The translations under genes were made by a program, and so were the position numbers. 64,000 nt of DNA from Lentinula raphanica (taxonomy: Eukaryota; Basidiomycota; Agaricomycetes; Agaricales; Omphalotaceae), in the NCBI GenBank assembly GCA_027919835.1, contig JANVFP010000028.1, positions 186,001 to 250,000 of the forward strand, read 5' to 3'. Shown piece after piece: positions 1-10,559 of the stretch (position 1 is the stretch's first letter; every line of letters begins with the position of its first letter). The notes under the pieces are model-generated. The model was not told the origin of the DNA. It saw only the letters and a program-made list of their open reading frames with translations, and made no database searches.

Positions 1-2726
1 TATCAAAATTACCAAAAAAGGTAAAAATTGATCATGATCTTATCTTGTAGCAAAAAATCTGAAAAAAATCCTAAAAATAGTCAAAAAATTCAGGGGTGCC
101 TTGTTGGCCCTGAAAATGCAAAATAAAAAAAAATACGCAACAAGTGTAAAAATTTTCATCACTCCAAATCATTCTAAATCCACTATACAGTCAGTATATA
201 TGATGTATATGCTATATTTAGCATCCTAGTACCTTTATTGGGCTAAAAATAGAACTTGATCTCATTTGATAGCAAAAAATCATAAAAAAATCATAAAAAA
301 TACTCAAAAAATTCAGGGGTGCCTTATTGGCCCTGAAAATGCAAAATAAAAAAATTTACACGACACAATTGAAAAACAATATCACTCCAAATCATACCAA
401 ATCCACTACACAGTCAGTATATATCATGTATATACTATTTATAGCACCTCTAGTACCTTCAATCACTCAGTATAGCTTATATCACTCGAGAATCATATCA
501 GACTGACAACATTCAGTAAATATAATGTACATGATATTTTTAGCACACCTAGTAGTACCCTTAATGACTCAGAACAATTTATATTACTCAATATGTTCAG
601 TACACTTAACACTCATCAAACCTCACATATGAAAACTCATAACAGTACTTATATGTATTATACTTAACATAGTTGACAATGAAAATACTCAAAACAGTAT
701 TATTAGTCACTATACTTAACACACTTAACAGTCAAAAAGTCGGAACAATGTTACTTTATATACATAACACACTCATTGTTATACTATAACACACTTATAA
801 CAACGAGTTTTGGGCGCTTATGGGCGCTTATTTGGTGTTTTTGAGTCGAAATTCATTAATAGCACACTCAATAATTTTTGTGTGGGCTCTATATTGTGTA
901 AGGATGTTGTTTATATCATATTACACTTGATACAATTCGGTGAACTCAAGATTACAGCTTTTGGGACTGGCTATATTGTGATCTTTTGTGATATTACAGT
1001 GTTTTATGTAAATGTCAATGCATACACCCATGTTATGAAGTCAAACTGCTACTGGGTCATGAGAAGAGTCATCCTACAACCTATTCTATGCGAACTTTAT
1101 GTGATACAGCAAAGAGATCTGTAATGGGGGTCATTGAATATGACATCTATTGTTACATGTAAGTGTAGACATCTATAGTGTACATGAAACATGTACATGT
1201 ATATCACAGAGTCCAATAGTCATAGTGAGTATCTGAACCATGTCCAGACACTTCTAGTAGACTGTAGGAGTGATTCCCTCATGAACCACCATCAGTATAC
1301 TTGCATTACATGGACATATGCATTGACATTTACATAAAACACTGTTATATTTCAAAAGATCACAATATAGCCAACCCCACAGGTTGAATTTTCGAGTTCT
1401 CTGAATTGTATCTAGAAGAATATGATATAGACAACATCCTGACACAGTATAGAGCCCAGACAAACATTATTGAGTGTGCTATAATGATTTTCGACTCAAA
1501 AACACCAAATAAGCGCCCATAAGCGCCCAAAACTCGTTGTTATAAGTGTGTTATAGTATAACAATGAGTGTGTTATGTATATAAAGTAACATTGTTCCGA
1601 CTTTTTGACTGTTAAGTGTGTTAAGTATAATGACTGACAACACTGTTTTCAGTATTTTCATTGTCTACTGTGTTAAGTATAATACATATAAGTACTGTTA
1701 TGAGTTTTAGTGTGTTAGGTGTGATAAGTGCTAAGTGTACTGAACATATTGAGTAATATAAATTGTTCTAAGTTATCAAGAGTACTAGGTGTGCTAAAAA
1801 TATCATGTACAATATATTTACTCCCCAAATCATTCAGTTTGGTATGATTCTTGAGTGATATAAGCGATTAAGGGTACTAGGGGTGCTATAAATAGTATAT
1901 ACATGATATATACTGACTGTGTAGTGGATTTGGTATGATTTGGAGTGATGTTGTTTTTCAATTGTGTCGTGTAAATTTTTTTATTTTGCATTTTCAGGGC
2001 CAATAAGGCACCCCTGAATTTTTTGAGTATTTTTTATGATTTTTTTAGATTTTTTGCTATCAAATGAGATCAAGTTCTATTTTTAGCCCAATAAAGGTAC
2101 TAGGATGCTAAATATAGCATATACATCATATATACTGACTGTATAGTGGATTTAGAATGATTTGGAGTGATGAAAATTTTTACACTTGTTGCGTATTTTT
2201 TTTTATTTTGCATTTTCAGGGCCAACAAGGCACCCCTGAATTTTTTGACTATTTTTAGGATTTTTTTCAGATTTTTTGCTACAAGATAAGATCATGATCA
2301 ATTTTTACCTTTTTTGGTAATTTTGATATGCCTGGGCCTGCAATAGGCTCTATACCATCCCTAAATACTTTTTGCATTTTTAGTGATTTTTTGGGCTATT
2401 TTTAGTACCTAGATTGACCCTACATCAATTTTTATCATATGAGGTCATTTGCTTACATATCCTGATCTGACCTAATCAGGCCATTTTAGGTGTTTTATGA
2501 ATTTTTATGAATTTTCGGGTTTTTTTGAAAATGTACTGCTTATTTAATATCTGGATGATTATTAATTACCCAAAACAGTAAATATAAGCCATATGTGACA
2601 GGTGGTGACTGGCATGACCACCCCCCGGAGCCATTTCCGGGACCCCCTCCGGGTTATCACAACTATTTGCAATAGGTACCCAATAACTTATCAGTGTTTT
2701 TTACAAAAGCTTTACTGTATCCTGTG
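1..2726. mobile_element. Giant palindromic element P1 (left end outside window)
   Basis: The first 1,160 bases return as reverse complement between about 1,310 and 2,330, so the stretch is one long inverted repeat centred near 1,170 with a more diverged middle. The right arm continues to a GC-rich subterminal block (the GGCYCCGGGGGGTG motif, inverted, near 2,620) and ends in CTGTATCCTGTG at 2726. The same sequence occurs as P4 in opposite orientation. Two inverted copies of a core holding the tandem decamer GGGCGCTTAT lie near 811 and 1,520. A reading frame of about 100 codons starts in this core, but it is not kept in the other copies, so I regard the element as non-coding. Confidence 0.85.
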
Positions 2727-3655
2727 TGGATCGAACACGAACGAGGCAGGACCATAATAGCCAATCGATTGTGGGCTAAGGCGACCGAGTATACGACTCG
2801 AATGCAACACATCCGCTGTCATCTGAGGAATGAAACAGATGATGGAGTACCGCGCAATGTAGAAGACGTCACCGTGGGCAGTTTCGTGCCTCTCGAGTTC
2901 TTCGAACCTACTCGAACCTTTTGGATGGGACCTTACACGGAGAGATGGTCGCTGCAAGTAGTTCGACCGTCACCCGTATCCCAGTTATACTGGAACAATC
3001 CGTTTGATCTCAATAAAACTGTTAATTATAATCTACTGACTGAACCAGTTCTAGATATTAGTCACCGTGTGGCCTTCACGCCGTCTGAACGTACGAACAT
3101 GTTCTTTTCAAGGCGTCCTCTAGATTCTACCACGCGGCGGGACTTTACAGTCCGATTCTTGTACAAAGAAGAGGCTATTGTGCTGTTAGGAGGAGAAGAG
3201 CGAAGCGTAATCCTCTACCATATCATTCATCGCCGCGATATCGACTTCACGCTGGATCAACTCGAATACGAGTCGCACATATCAACCAACCAAGGACCTC
3301 GACGGGACCCAAGATCGACCCTCTATACCTTCACCTGGAACCACAACATCGTCGAACACAAGGTACACCACACCATAGGTTTTACCAGCATTGGCTTGAC
3401 AAAGACCAGAAGAAGTGGGTGGTGAGAGAGCGAGGATCGGGAAGATACGTGAGAGGACGAAGGAACGCGATTGAACAGGAAGCTTTCAAAATGTGGATGT
3501 CTCGATCTGAGGACATCCACCCTGCTTGGCGGGGATCTCTGAAAGACTTCGAGGTGTGGATTGGAGAAGCGACCGACAACGAGTGGGTAGTGGACTATCA
3601 GGATCGAATTCGACACGCTTTCGACTACTGGCCAAACTTTCTGAAGGGGGCCTAG
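2727..3655 (+). pseudogene. Host gene fragment, unknown function, cut by P1 and frameshifted
   Basis: A good coding frame runs from the P1 end to about 3,375 (roughly 220 codons, no stop) and resumes in another frame from about 3,378 to the stop at 3653-3655. Reading ...HHTIGF then YQHWLDKDQKKWVV joins the two frames with a single-base shift near 3,378; a short intron is a less likely alternative. Its 5' end is lost at P1 and its 3' end abuts the next element at 3656. I recognise no domain. It is rich in charged and aromatic residues and has no signal peptide or membrane segment. Confidence 0.55.
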
Positions 3656-4123
3656 CAGCTGAGGCTGTGAGATCAATGCGTAACAATGGGACAAATGTCC
3701 CCAGATGTTATGCGTAATGAATAGAACGCTATCCATGGATAATTAAATTACTCATATCTCAAGAAATAGCCATTTTTGGAAAAAACTGACCCCCCCTATA
3801 GGGGGTTTTCCATTTTGGTCTATCTATATAACCCCAAATTTTGAACCCTAACCCAACCCCTAACCCAACCCAACCCCCTAACCTAACCCAACCCCTAACC
3901 TAACCCAACCCCCTAACCTAACCCAACCCCCTAACCTCCTAACCTAACCCAACCCCTAACCCCCTAACCCTAACCAAATCCTAACAACCCTAAGGTAGGG
4001 GCCTGATTCAGTGCTACATCCCAGTGGGCCAGTTTTACAGTGGTGGGATAAGGTTTCATTCATTACGCATAACATCTGGGGACAGTTGTCCATTGTTATG
4101 CATTAATCCTACAGCTACAGGTG
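3656..4123. mobile_element. 468-bp MITE related to the palindrome family, carrying telomere-like repeats
   Basis: Terminal inverted repeats of about 70 bp: the left end begins CAGCTGAGGCTGTGAGATC and the right end, reverse complemented, begins CACCTGTAGCTGTAGGAT. Both continue into ATGCRTAACAATGG and TGTCCCCAGATGTTATGCG. The asymmetric CAGCTG / CACC(T/C)GTAGCTG ends match those of P3 and P5. No clear target duplication is visible. It has no coding capacity. Confidence 0.75.
3840..3996. repeat. Telomere-like CCCTAA/CCCAACC tandem tract
   Basis: About 150 bp of irregular CCCTAACC, CCCAACCC and CCTAACCC units, close to the common fungal telomere repeat (TTAGGG)n read on the other strand. It is internal: unique sequence and matching terminal repeats of the host MITE lie on both sides, so it is not a chromosome end. 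Confidence 0.85.
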
Positions 4124-4415
4124 AAGGACTGTGGCTGTGCCTCCGAATCGGATCGGAGTTACACACTAATAAGCAAGCAAACATTAAGTACAAGCTCCGG
4201 AGTCGGAGCCATTGGAGCCATCGGAGCTATAAAAGCCATCGGAGTAGAAATAACAAACATAAAATGAGTGTGAGGGGATTAGGGAGGGGTCTGGATTGGA
4301 ATCGGATTGGAATCGGATCGGAGTCGGAGGTATGAATATAACACCATCACTTCGTTGAGCCATTTTCGAATCATCTCCTACATTTTACAAGAGCTTTCAG
4401 GTTCAGAGGAAGAAG
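4124..4415. other. No gene; low-complexity CGGA-rich stretch
   Basis: Contains repeated (A/G)TCGGA units near 4,140-4,260 and 4,290-4,330 (for example TCGGAGTCGGAG). No coding frame is supported. Confidence 0.5.
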
Positions 4416-5386
4416 TTAATGATGAGCACGCACCTTGTTTTTCAGCTCCTCCAGGGGTCTGTGCTTCACTGCTCCAGAGCGAGCGCTCCCTTTTCTTGTC
4501 GTCCTGAAAGTGAACGCAGGAGTTTCTCGATGTGAGTCTCCTTCATTAGCAGCAGCAGCATGGTTATCTGTTGCTGTCGAAGTGCCAGTGCCACTGCCGC
4601 CCCCTGGCCGGTGCTCCTCTTTGTCAAAATCTCCACTTCCCCCACGCTGTTTGCCCTTGTTCTTTGCGGTCATGATGTCCAATGTGTCGAGGATGCGAGA
4701 GAGTACACTTGAATTTTGTTGGACACTATCAGTCAATTTGCCAATCTGCTCATTTTGCTTTGTCACCAATTCAGCCTTGGATGTCTTTATACCATCATAC
4801 AGCTGTGTCATGAGCCTTGTTTGATGATCAAGAAACACCTTTATCTAGGAGACAGGATTAGTCTTGAGTCTCAGTAATCATTGGATGCCTACAGTATCAG
4901 CGCCATTCTCTTGATCAGGGTTACTATTGCCCGCCTTGGAAGATGAAGGAGTGGTAGGGTCTGCCGCTCTTCGCTTTTTGCCAGTGGCCCGGGCTGGTGG
5001 AACTTGAGCCGATAGAGGAGATGGCTACTAAATATGTAGTTGTGGTTCATATATAATGCTAGGCTATCACATACCTGCGTTGATGAACGACTGCCAAAAT
5101 TTGACGCTTTTGGTGTAGCTTCAAGATCTGACAGAGCTGCGGTGTGAGGACTCTGGGGGGGTGTTTGATTCGAGCCCTGCGCCGAAGGTTGACCCTGTGG
5201 TGTTTGAACAGAGAACGGGCTTTGAAGAATCGGTACAGATTGCGAAAGATTGGAAGCAGATGCAGATGGTGGAGGTAGTGCTTCTGAAGTTTCGGATGAA
5301 CCCTGCCAGTCGTCTCTCTCATCGATGGAAGATTCTGAGTCACTGGTATCTTCAATGGTGTTACTTCTGAGCCCAGGGATTCGCAT
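4416..5386 (-). CDS. Unrecognised protein, three exons, nuclear-type low-complexity N-terminus and coiled C-terminus
   Basis: Three exons join in phase: 5386-5075, 5024-4893 and 4844-4416, with introns starting GTATGT and GTAGGC and ending TAG. The start is ATG at 5386, although an upstream exon cannot be excluded because the ATG follows a possible acceptor (CAAAG). The N-terminal 100 residues are Ser/Pro/Gln/Thr rich. Exon 2 has a basic GKKRR motif, a plausible nuclear signal. Exon 3 starts with a helical, coiled-coil-like stretch (LTDSVQQNSSVLSRILDTL) and ends in a Gly/Ser/Thr-rich, basic tail. No known domain is recognised. It is one of very few genes here without an obvious break. Confidence 0.6.
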
Positions 5387-5773
5387 CTTTGAAATGGTTG
5401 CACAAAGAAAACGTTGGTTTGTATCTGAGTGCTGAATTCATCAATTCAATCTAACCGACATCATTGCCATGTTCAATTTCTGGACATGAGCTTCAAATTG
5501 ACGCCCCTCGTCTGGACTCTGGTGATGATACAACCTACATTAGAATCAGGTTTAAGACCAGGATGAAGTATTGATGAATGGCAGATACAAACATTCAATG
5601 ATCTTTTGTGAGTGACTACCCCTCTGTGAATTCGCCGACTCGCCGACTCGACTCCCATAGCTGAGATTTTGACGCTGCCCAGGACACACTTTAGGCAACC
5701 ACCAAAAGGTATCATATTAGATAGGACAAGACCCGTAAATCCCCTAGCTAATATGCTGAAAATCCCCGGGATT
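5387..5773. other. Intergenic, nothing recognised
   Basis: No supported gene. It contains a short direct repeat of TCGCCGACTCG near 5,632-5,650. The minus-strand frame over 5473-5781 runs into the minisatellite and has no coding character. Confidence 0.4.
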
Positions 5774-6690
5774 TCCCTCATGGGATGTTCCCTCCCACCT
5801 GGGATGTCCCTATAGGATGTTCCTTCTGAATTGGGTTGTCCCTTTTTGAATGGGATGTCCTCAATGGGATATCCCTCATCTGGAATGGCCCATATGGGAT
5901 ATCCCCTGTCCTACTTGGGTTGTCCCACACCCAATTGGGCTGTCCCTCAACAAGGTTGGTCCACTAGGGATGTTCCTCAGCTGGGCTGTTCCACTTGGGA
6001 TGTTCCTCAACAGGGATGTCCCTCTTACATGGGATATCCCTTACTGGGATGTCCCTCAACAGGGATGTCCCTCAGCTGGGCTATCCCAGTTGGGATGTCC
6101 CTATACATGGGATGTCCCTCACCTGGGCTATCCCAGTTGGGATGTCCCTATACATGGGATGTCCCTCACCTGGGATGTACCCTACATGGGATGTCCCTCT
6201 TACATTGGATATACCAATCTTTCAGTGAATATAATCCTTATTTATTTACCAAAGCATGTTGAAAATTGTATCACTGACTATGATTTCAAGGACTACTGAC
6301 AGTATACATGGGATGTCCCCTATATGGGATATCCCTTACTACTGGGATGTCCCTTACATGGGATGTCCCCTATATGGGATATCCCTTACTACTGGGATGT
6401 CCCTTACATGGGATATCCCTTACTACTGGGATGTCCCTTACATGGGATATCCCTTACTACTGGGATGTCCCTTACATGGGATGTCCCTTACTACTGGGCT
6501 GTCCCTTACTACTGGGATGTCCCTTACTACTGGGATGTCCCCTATATGGGATATCCTTTACTACTGGGATGTCCCTGTCTATGGGCTGTCCCTTACTACT
6601 GGGATGTCCCTGTCTATGGGCTGTCCCTTACTACTGGGATGTCCCCTATATGGGATATCCCTTACTACTGGGATGTCCCTCCACCTCAAG
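5774..6690. repeat. TGGGATGTCCC / GGGATATCCC minisatellite, two blocks
   Basis: Dozens of copies of TGGGATGTCCC, GGGATATCCC and GGGCTGTCCC are spaced by short linkers (TTACATG, TTACTAC, CTCAACA). Block 1 is about 5,774-6,200 and block 2 about 6,302-6,690. Each block is followed by a related flank containing GACTATGATTTCAAGGACTAC (about 6,277-6,297 and 6,714-6,735), so a larger unit has been duplicated. GGGATATCCC is a perfect 10-bp palindrome. All three plus frames stay open because the unit has no stop, so the apparent ORFs are not genes. Confidence 0.9.
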
Positions 6691-6999
6691 AGGCATGCTA
6701 GAAATTATATTATTGACTATGATTTCAAGGACTACTTAAGACAATCTAGATACAGAATTTCTCCAAATCAATAACAGGAACTATTTCTCTACCCTTCCCT
6801 TTTGCTCTCTTCAGTTCCCTATCACTGGGAACTATATCTTCTTCATGACGACGCTTGTGATCCTGCTCCAGTCTCGAAGGCCCTGCTACAGCATTCATGC
6901 GTGGCAAAGGACGTGGCAAAGGACGGTTACTACCAGGAGCTGCAGGAGGTGCTGTCACTGCATACTTGTGTACTTCATCTGAAATAAGTACTGGAGTAG

Positions 7000-7310
7000 G
7001 TGCAGGTGCACGAGTAGGTGCATGAGTAGGTGCAGGCGCACGAGTAGGTGCAGGCGCACGAGTAGGTGCAGCTGCACGAGTAGGCGCACGAGTAGGCGCA
7101 GCCGCAGGTGCACGAGAAGGCGCACGAGAAGGCGCAGCCACAGGTGCACGAGAAGGTGCAGCCGCAGGTGCATGAGCAGGTGCATGGGTAGGCACATGAG
7201 CAGGTGCAGGAGCACGAGCACGAGTAGGCACAGGAGTAGGCGCAGGAGTAGGCGTAGGAGTAGGCGTAGGCGCAGGAGTAGGCGCAGGCACAGAAGTAGG
7301 CGCAGGAGCA
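7000..7310 (-). repeat. Coding tandem repeat (Pro-Thr-Arg-Ala-Pro-Ala)
   Basis: About 300 bp of GCAGGYGCACGAGTAGG-type units within the last exon of the split gene. Every frame on both strands stays open over it, so the overlapping frames are shadows. The encoded tract is disordered Pro/Ala/Arg/Thr. Confidence 0.8.
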
Positions 7311-8813
7311 GACACAGCGTTGCCATCTACTGTATCTGGACCATATACAGCTTTTCTCCATGATGTAACATCACTGACCAAGGTAACAGGTTCGTTATTC
7401 ACATCTACCACAATGGGGATGCTTCCTTGGTCTTCCAGATCCATAGCTATCTCTTCTGGAATCGATCGTTAGAACATTGTCATCAAGTTGTGTGAGTGGA
7501 GCAAACCTTCAGTCCAATGTTCAAACTCATAAGGGATACCCAGAATCGGCTGGGTGTTATTTCCAGCAGTATTGGTTGCAATCTGATACTCTTGATCTAC
7601 GAGTGCCTTTCGCGGGGTGTAGATGGCCCTGCACTCTTTCACTGAGAGTTTCTTATGCTCTGTGACTTTGTGCTTTGGAAAGGGCACACCTTCCGGCCAA
7701 TTTCGAATGTGTATATGTTGTTTCCAGGCTGAATCGAGAAACCCATTCATGTTGATTTTGGCGTCACAATTCAAAAAGTCATCTGGTAATGGTATATCAG
7801 TTGTGGCTGTATCCGAGCCAGCTAGGTACTTACTAATGTCATTCTTAAATAATAAATGCATAACGCATCGCTCCCAATCCTTGCGTGATTGCCCCTCTTT
7901 TATGAGCAGCGAACTATAAAGTTTCGCCAGACAGATGTCGACTTGTTTGTTGTCCATCTCAACTACCTGAAATATACCTTCCATGTCCGCTATTTGTGCC
8001 TCCATCTGGGAAGCAAAGCGCTCCTTTGCCTGCTTCGCAATGTAGTCACCAGCAAAAAACGCACTGGTACTACGTCCGAAGCCATCCCGTTTAGAGTTGA
8101 TAAGCCATCCAAGAAGATGATAGCCCGACGTTTCGTAAAGTTTCTCTGCCTATTATATCAATTCAGTGAAACAAAGACTGACGACAAAGAGAATACTAAC
8201 CAATGTCAACACCGGACGTATCATAGCTTTCACCATTCCTTTGATTTTCCCAGATTCCCTTGAAACCTCAATATAGTTGTTAACTTGCTCGCGGTACCAG
8301 TCGACTTCAGGTTGCATAGCACGGCTCCTTGCTTTAGGATCTTGCAGCTCATTGTCAGGCAGACGAGACTTGAGTGTTCTCCAGTATTCTGCTCGCACAA
8401 AGTCGTTATACTCGGATAATTCTTCTGTAGAAAACAATCAGATGGAAGAAACAATTCCACAAAAGAAACTCACTGTTTGGGTTTTTCTTCACACTACCAT
8501 GGACAGCATAGTGTGCTTTGAAGGCATTGAAGCGATTGATAGCACGGGGACGACTCATTTGTTGGTCAAGATATGAGAAGCAAGTGTGCATGTCAACTCC
8601 GACCTTCTTTGCGATATCCTTGATGCCTTCTTTATACTTGGCGTGCCAGTTGTCAAGCTCTTCTCTTATCTCCTTTGTCAAACCCCCGCCATGCCACTTT
8701 CGAGGACTAGCTTCTTCTGCTTCCTCTTCCTCTTCCTCTTCTGCTTCCTCTTCGAGTTCCTCTTCCTCAACAAAATTCGATAACAACGAGTCAACCGTTT
8801 GACCCCCATCGTT

Positions 8814-9525
8814 CAGCTGATACTGTAAAGCTTTTGTAAAAAGACCTGATGAGTTATCCAGGAGCTTTTGAAAATAGTTGTGACGACACAGAGGGGGCTC
8901 CGGAAATGGCTCCGGGGGGTGGGCATGCCTGTCTACTCAAAAAATTTAGGGGTGCCTCATTGGCCCTGAAAATGCAAAATAAAAAATTTACACGACACAA
9001 TTGAAAAACAACATCATTTCAAATCTTATCAAATTTACTATATAGTTAGTATTACAATTTGGAGAACTCAAGATTACAGCCTGTGGGGCTGGCTATATTG
9101 TGATCTTTTGTGATATAACAGTGTTTTATGTAAATGTCATGGATCTGCAATAGGCTATATACCATCCCTACATATTTTTAGCATTTTTAGTGATTTTTTT
9201 GGCTATTTTTAGCACCTAGATAGATCCTACAGCATTTTTTACCATATAAGGCTATTTTGTTTACATACCCCGATTTGACCTAATTAGGTTTTTTTGGGTT
9301 TTTTTGAATTTTTATAGTTTATCAGGATTTTTTACAAATGTACCACTTATTTAATATCTGGATAATTATTAATTACCCAAAACAGTAAATATAGTGACAG
9401 GTGGTGACAGGCATGCCCACCCCCCGGAGCCATTTCCGGAGCCCCCTCTGTGTCGTCACAACTATTTTCAAAAGCTCCTGGATAACTCATCAGGTCTTTT
9501 TACAAAAGCTTCACAGTATCCTGTG
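8814..9525. mobile_element. P6: internally deleted derivative of the P1/P4 palindrome
   Basis: Terminal repeats of about 125 bp start CAGCTGATACTGTAAAGC on the left and, reverse complemented, CACAGGATACTGTGAAGC on the right, and include the GGCTCCGGGGGGTG block. The interior joins three pieces of the P1/P4 sequence (the GGGGTGCC..TTGGCCCTG box, the core TATATTGTGATC segment, and the outer right arm). The insertion is flanked by CATCGTT at 8807-8813 and 9526-9532, a 7-bp target duplication. It splits the acidic-tract coding sequence of the minus-strand gene. Confidence 0.9.
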
Positions 9526-9799
9526 CATCGTTGTCATCCTCATCGTCGTCGTTGTCATCGTTGACATTGCCATTGTCGTCGTTGGCATTGGCATTGGCAT
9601 TCTCGTTGTTGGCGTTGGCATTCTCGTCATTGGCGTTGTCGTCGTTGTCGTCGTTGGCATTGTTGGCATTGCCGTTGTCATGATTGTTGTCGTTATCTTT
9701 CGCCGTAGCCAAATGCGTTTCCAAGATCTCGCCCCATTCGATCAGCGCTGTACTGCGAGCAAGTTCGTATTCGTCAGAGATGTAAGTGTTTGCGAGATT

Positions 9800-10458
9800 T
9801 AGAGGTGCTCACGAGTGCACACTTGAGTGTACTTGCCACTCGTGACACAAATATTCGTCACTCAAAATCAGCAACTGTGACTCGAGTCTGTACTCGAGTG
9901 TCTCTAAGTAACAGACACTCAAGTGCGAGTGCCACGAATATTCACAGTAAATTATTCAAATCGTAACTCGAGTGTCTACTCGAGTATATAAAGGAAAGAC
10001 TCGAGTATTGAAAAATACACTCGAGTGTTTTAATACTCGTTACCTTAATTTTCATAGCTTTTAACAAATATACAGTACCGAAACATATATTAACATGCTT
10101 CAAAGCAAGAACAATGTACAGATTTATTGTTATACAAAGTTGCCATGAGGGGGAATTGAACTCTGAAGGAAGTTAAAGGAAGGCTGACCTTAGTCCAGAG
10201 TCAGCGCCTTTAACCACTTCACCATTCACATTTTCTTACATATGACATATGTTAGACTATATTACTTCTTTTCTCCTAATAATTATAATAGGCAGTGGCT
10301 GTGACTCTAACACAAAAAATTATAATTTGATGATCGTGACTCGAGTATACACTCGTACCACAAGTACACTCGTATAAATAAAACACTCGACTCGCGAGTC
10401 ACAAGTACGAATAAACTCACGAGTACTTGTCAACACTTGCCACTCGTGAACATCTCTA
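9800..10458. mobile_element. hAT-type MITE, 659 bp
   Basis: Ends TAGAGGTGCTCACGAGTG and, reverse complemented, TAGAGATGTTCACGAGTG form the terminal repeats. An exact 8-bp duplication GCGAGATT flanks it (9792-9799 and 10459-10466). TAGAGRTG ends with 8-bp duplications are typical of hAT transposons. It has no transposase, so it is non-autonomous. Many CTCGAGT/ACTCGTG subterminal motifs are present. Excision restores the reading frame of the surrounding gene. Confidence 0.9.
10130..10235 (-). ncRNA. tRNA-like segment inside the hAT MITE (decayed)
   Basis: On the minus strand the segment has an A-box-like TGGTGAAGTGGTTAAAGGCG, a GCTGAC...GTCAGC hairpin where an anticodon arm would sit, a long variable-arm-like stretch and a B-box-like GAGTTCAATTC. 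The layout resembles a Ser/Leu (long variable arm) tRNA. The acceptor and T stems do not pair well, so a functional tRNA is unlikely. Confidence 0.35.
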
Positions 10459-10559
10459 GCGAGATTCCAGATGTTGAATTCCTTGAAATTGATGGCTTGC
10501 TTGCAGTGTTTTGTTAACGCATCTTCGAGATAGTCGCGAAAATTTGCCAGAACCTGACA

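Larger units (their letters stand above)
6746..10559 (-). pseudogene. Multi-exon unknown gene split by P6 and a hAT MITE and cut by P2
   Basis: One coding sequence can be followed on the minus strand across exons 10559-10459, 9799-9526, 8813-8474, 8425-8201, 8149-7507 and 7455-6746. Removing P6 (8814-9525) and the MITE (9800-10458) with one duplication each restores the frame; the three introns (8426-8473, 8150-8200, 7456-7506) are GT-AG. In order the product has a helical segment (FRDYLEDALTKHCKQ), an Asn/Asp-rich tract encoded by GAC/AAC repeats, a Glu-rich run, a 300-residue globular part (LTKEIREELDNWHAKY..., RPRAINRFNAFKAHYA...) and a long PTRAPA-type Pro/Ala/Arg repeat before a basic C-terminus. 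Its 5' end is lost at P2. I do not recognise the family; the RPRAINRFNAFK stretch only vaguely recalls an HMG box. Confidence 0.7.

Noticed and set aside
810..1124. Frame of about 100 codons in P1, repeated at 25699-25983 in P4
   Set aside because: It is not conserved in P2, P3 or P5, starts inside the core repeat, and mirrors palindrome sequence. It looks like chance openness.
3840..3996. Chromosome end
   Set aside because: The telomere-like tract is flanked on both sides by the terminal repeats of one MITE and by further genes.
5831..6774. Several overlapping long frames rich in Met-Gly-Cys-Pro and Asp-Val-Pro
   Set aside because: All frames stay open because the 11-bp minisatellite unit has no stop; there is no gene-like composition.
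6955..7363. Arg/Cys/Leu-rich frames on both strands
   Set aside because: They are shadows of the Pro-Thr-Arg-Ala-Pro-Ala coding repeat of the minus-strand gene.
9500..9724. Separate Asn/Asp-rich protein
   Set aside because: It is one exon part of the interrupted minus-strand gene, ended artificially by P6 sequence (DTVKLL then stop).
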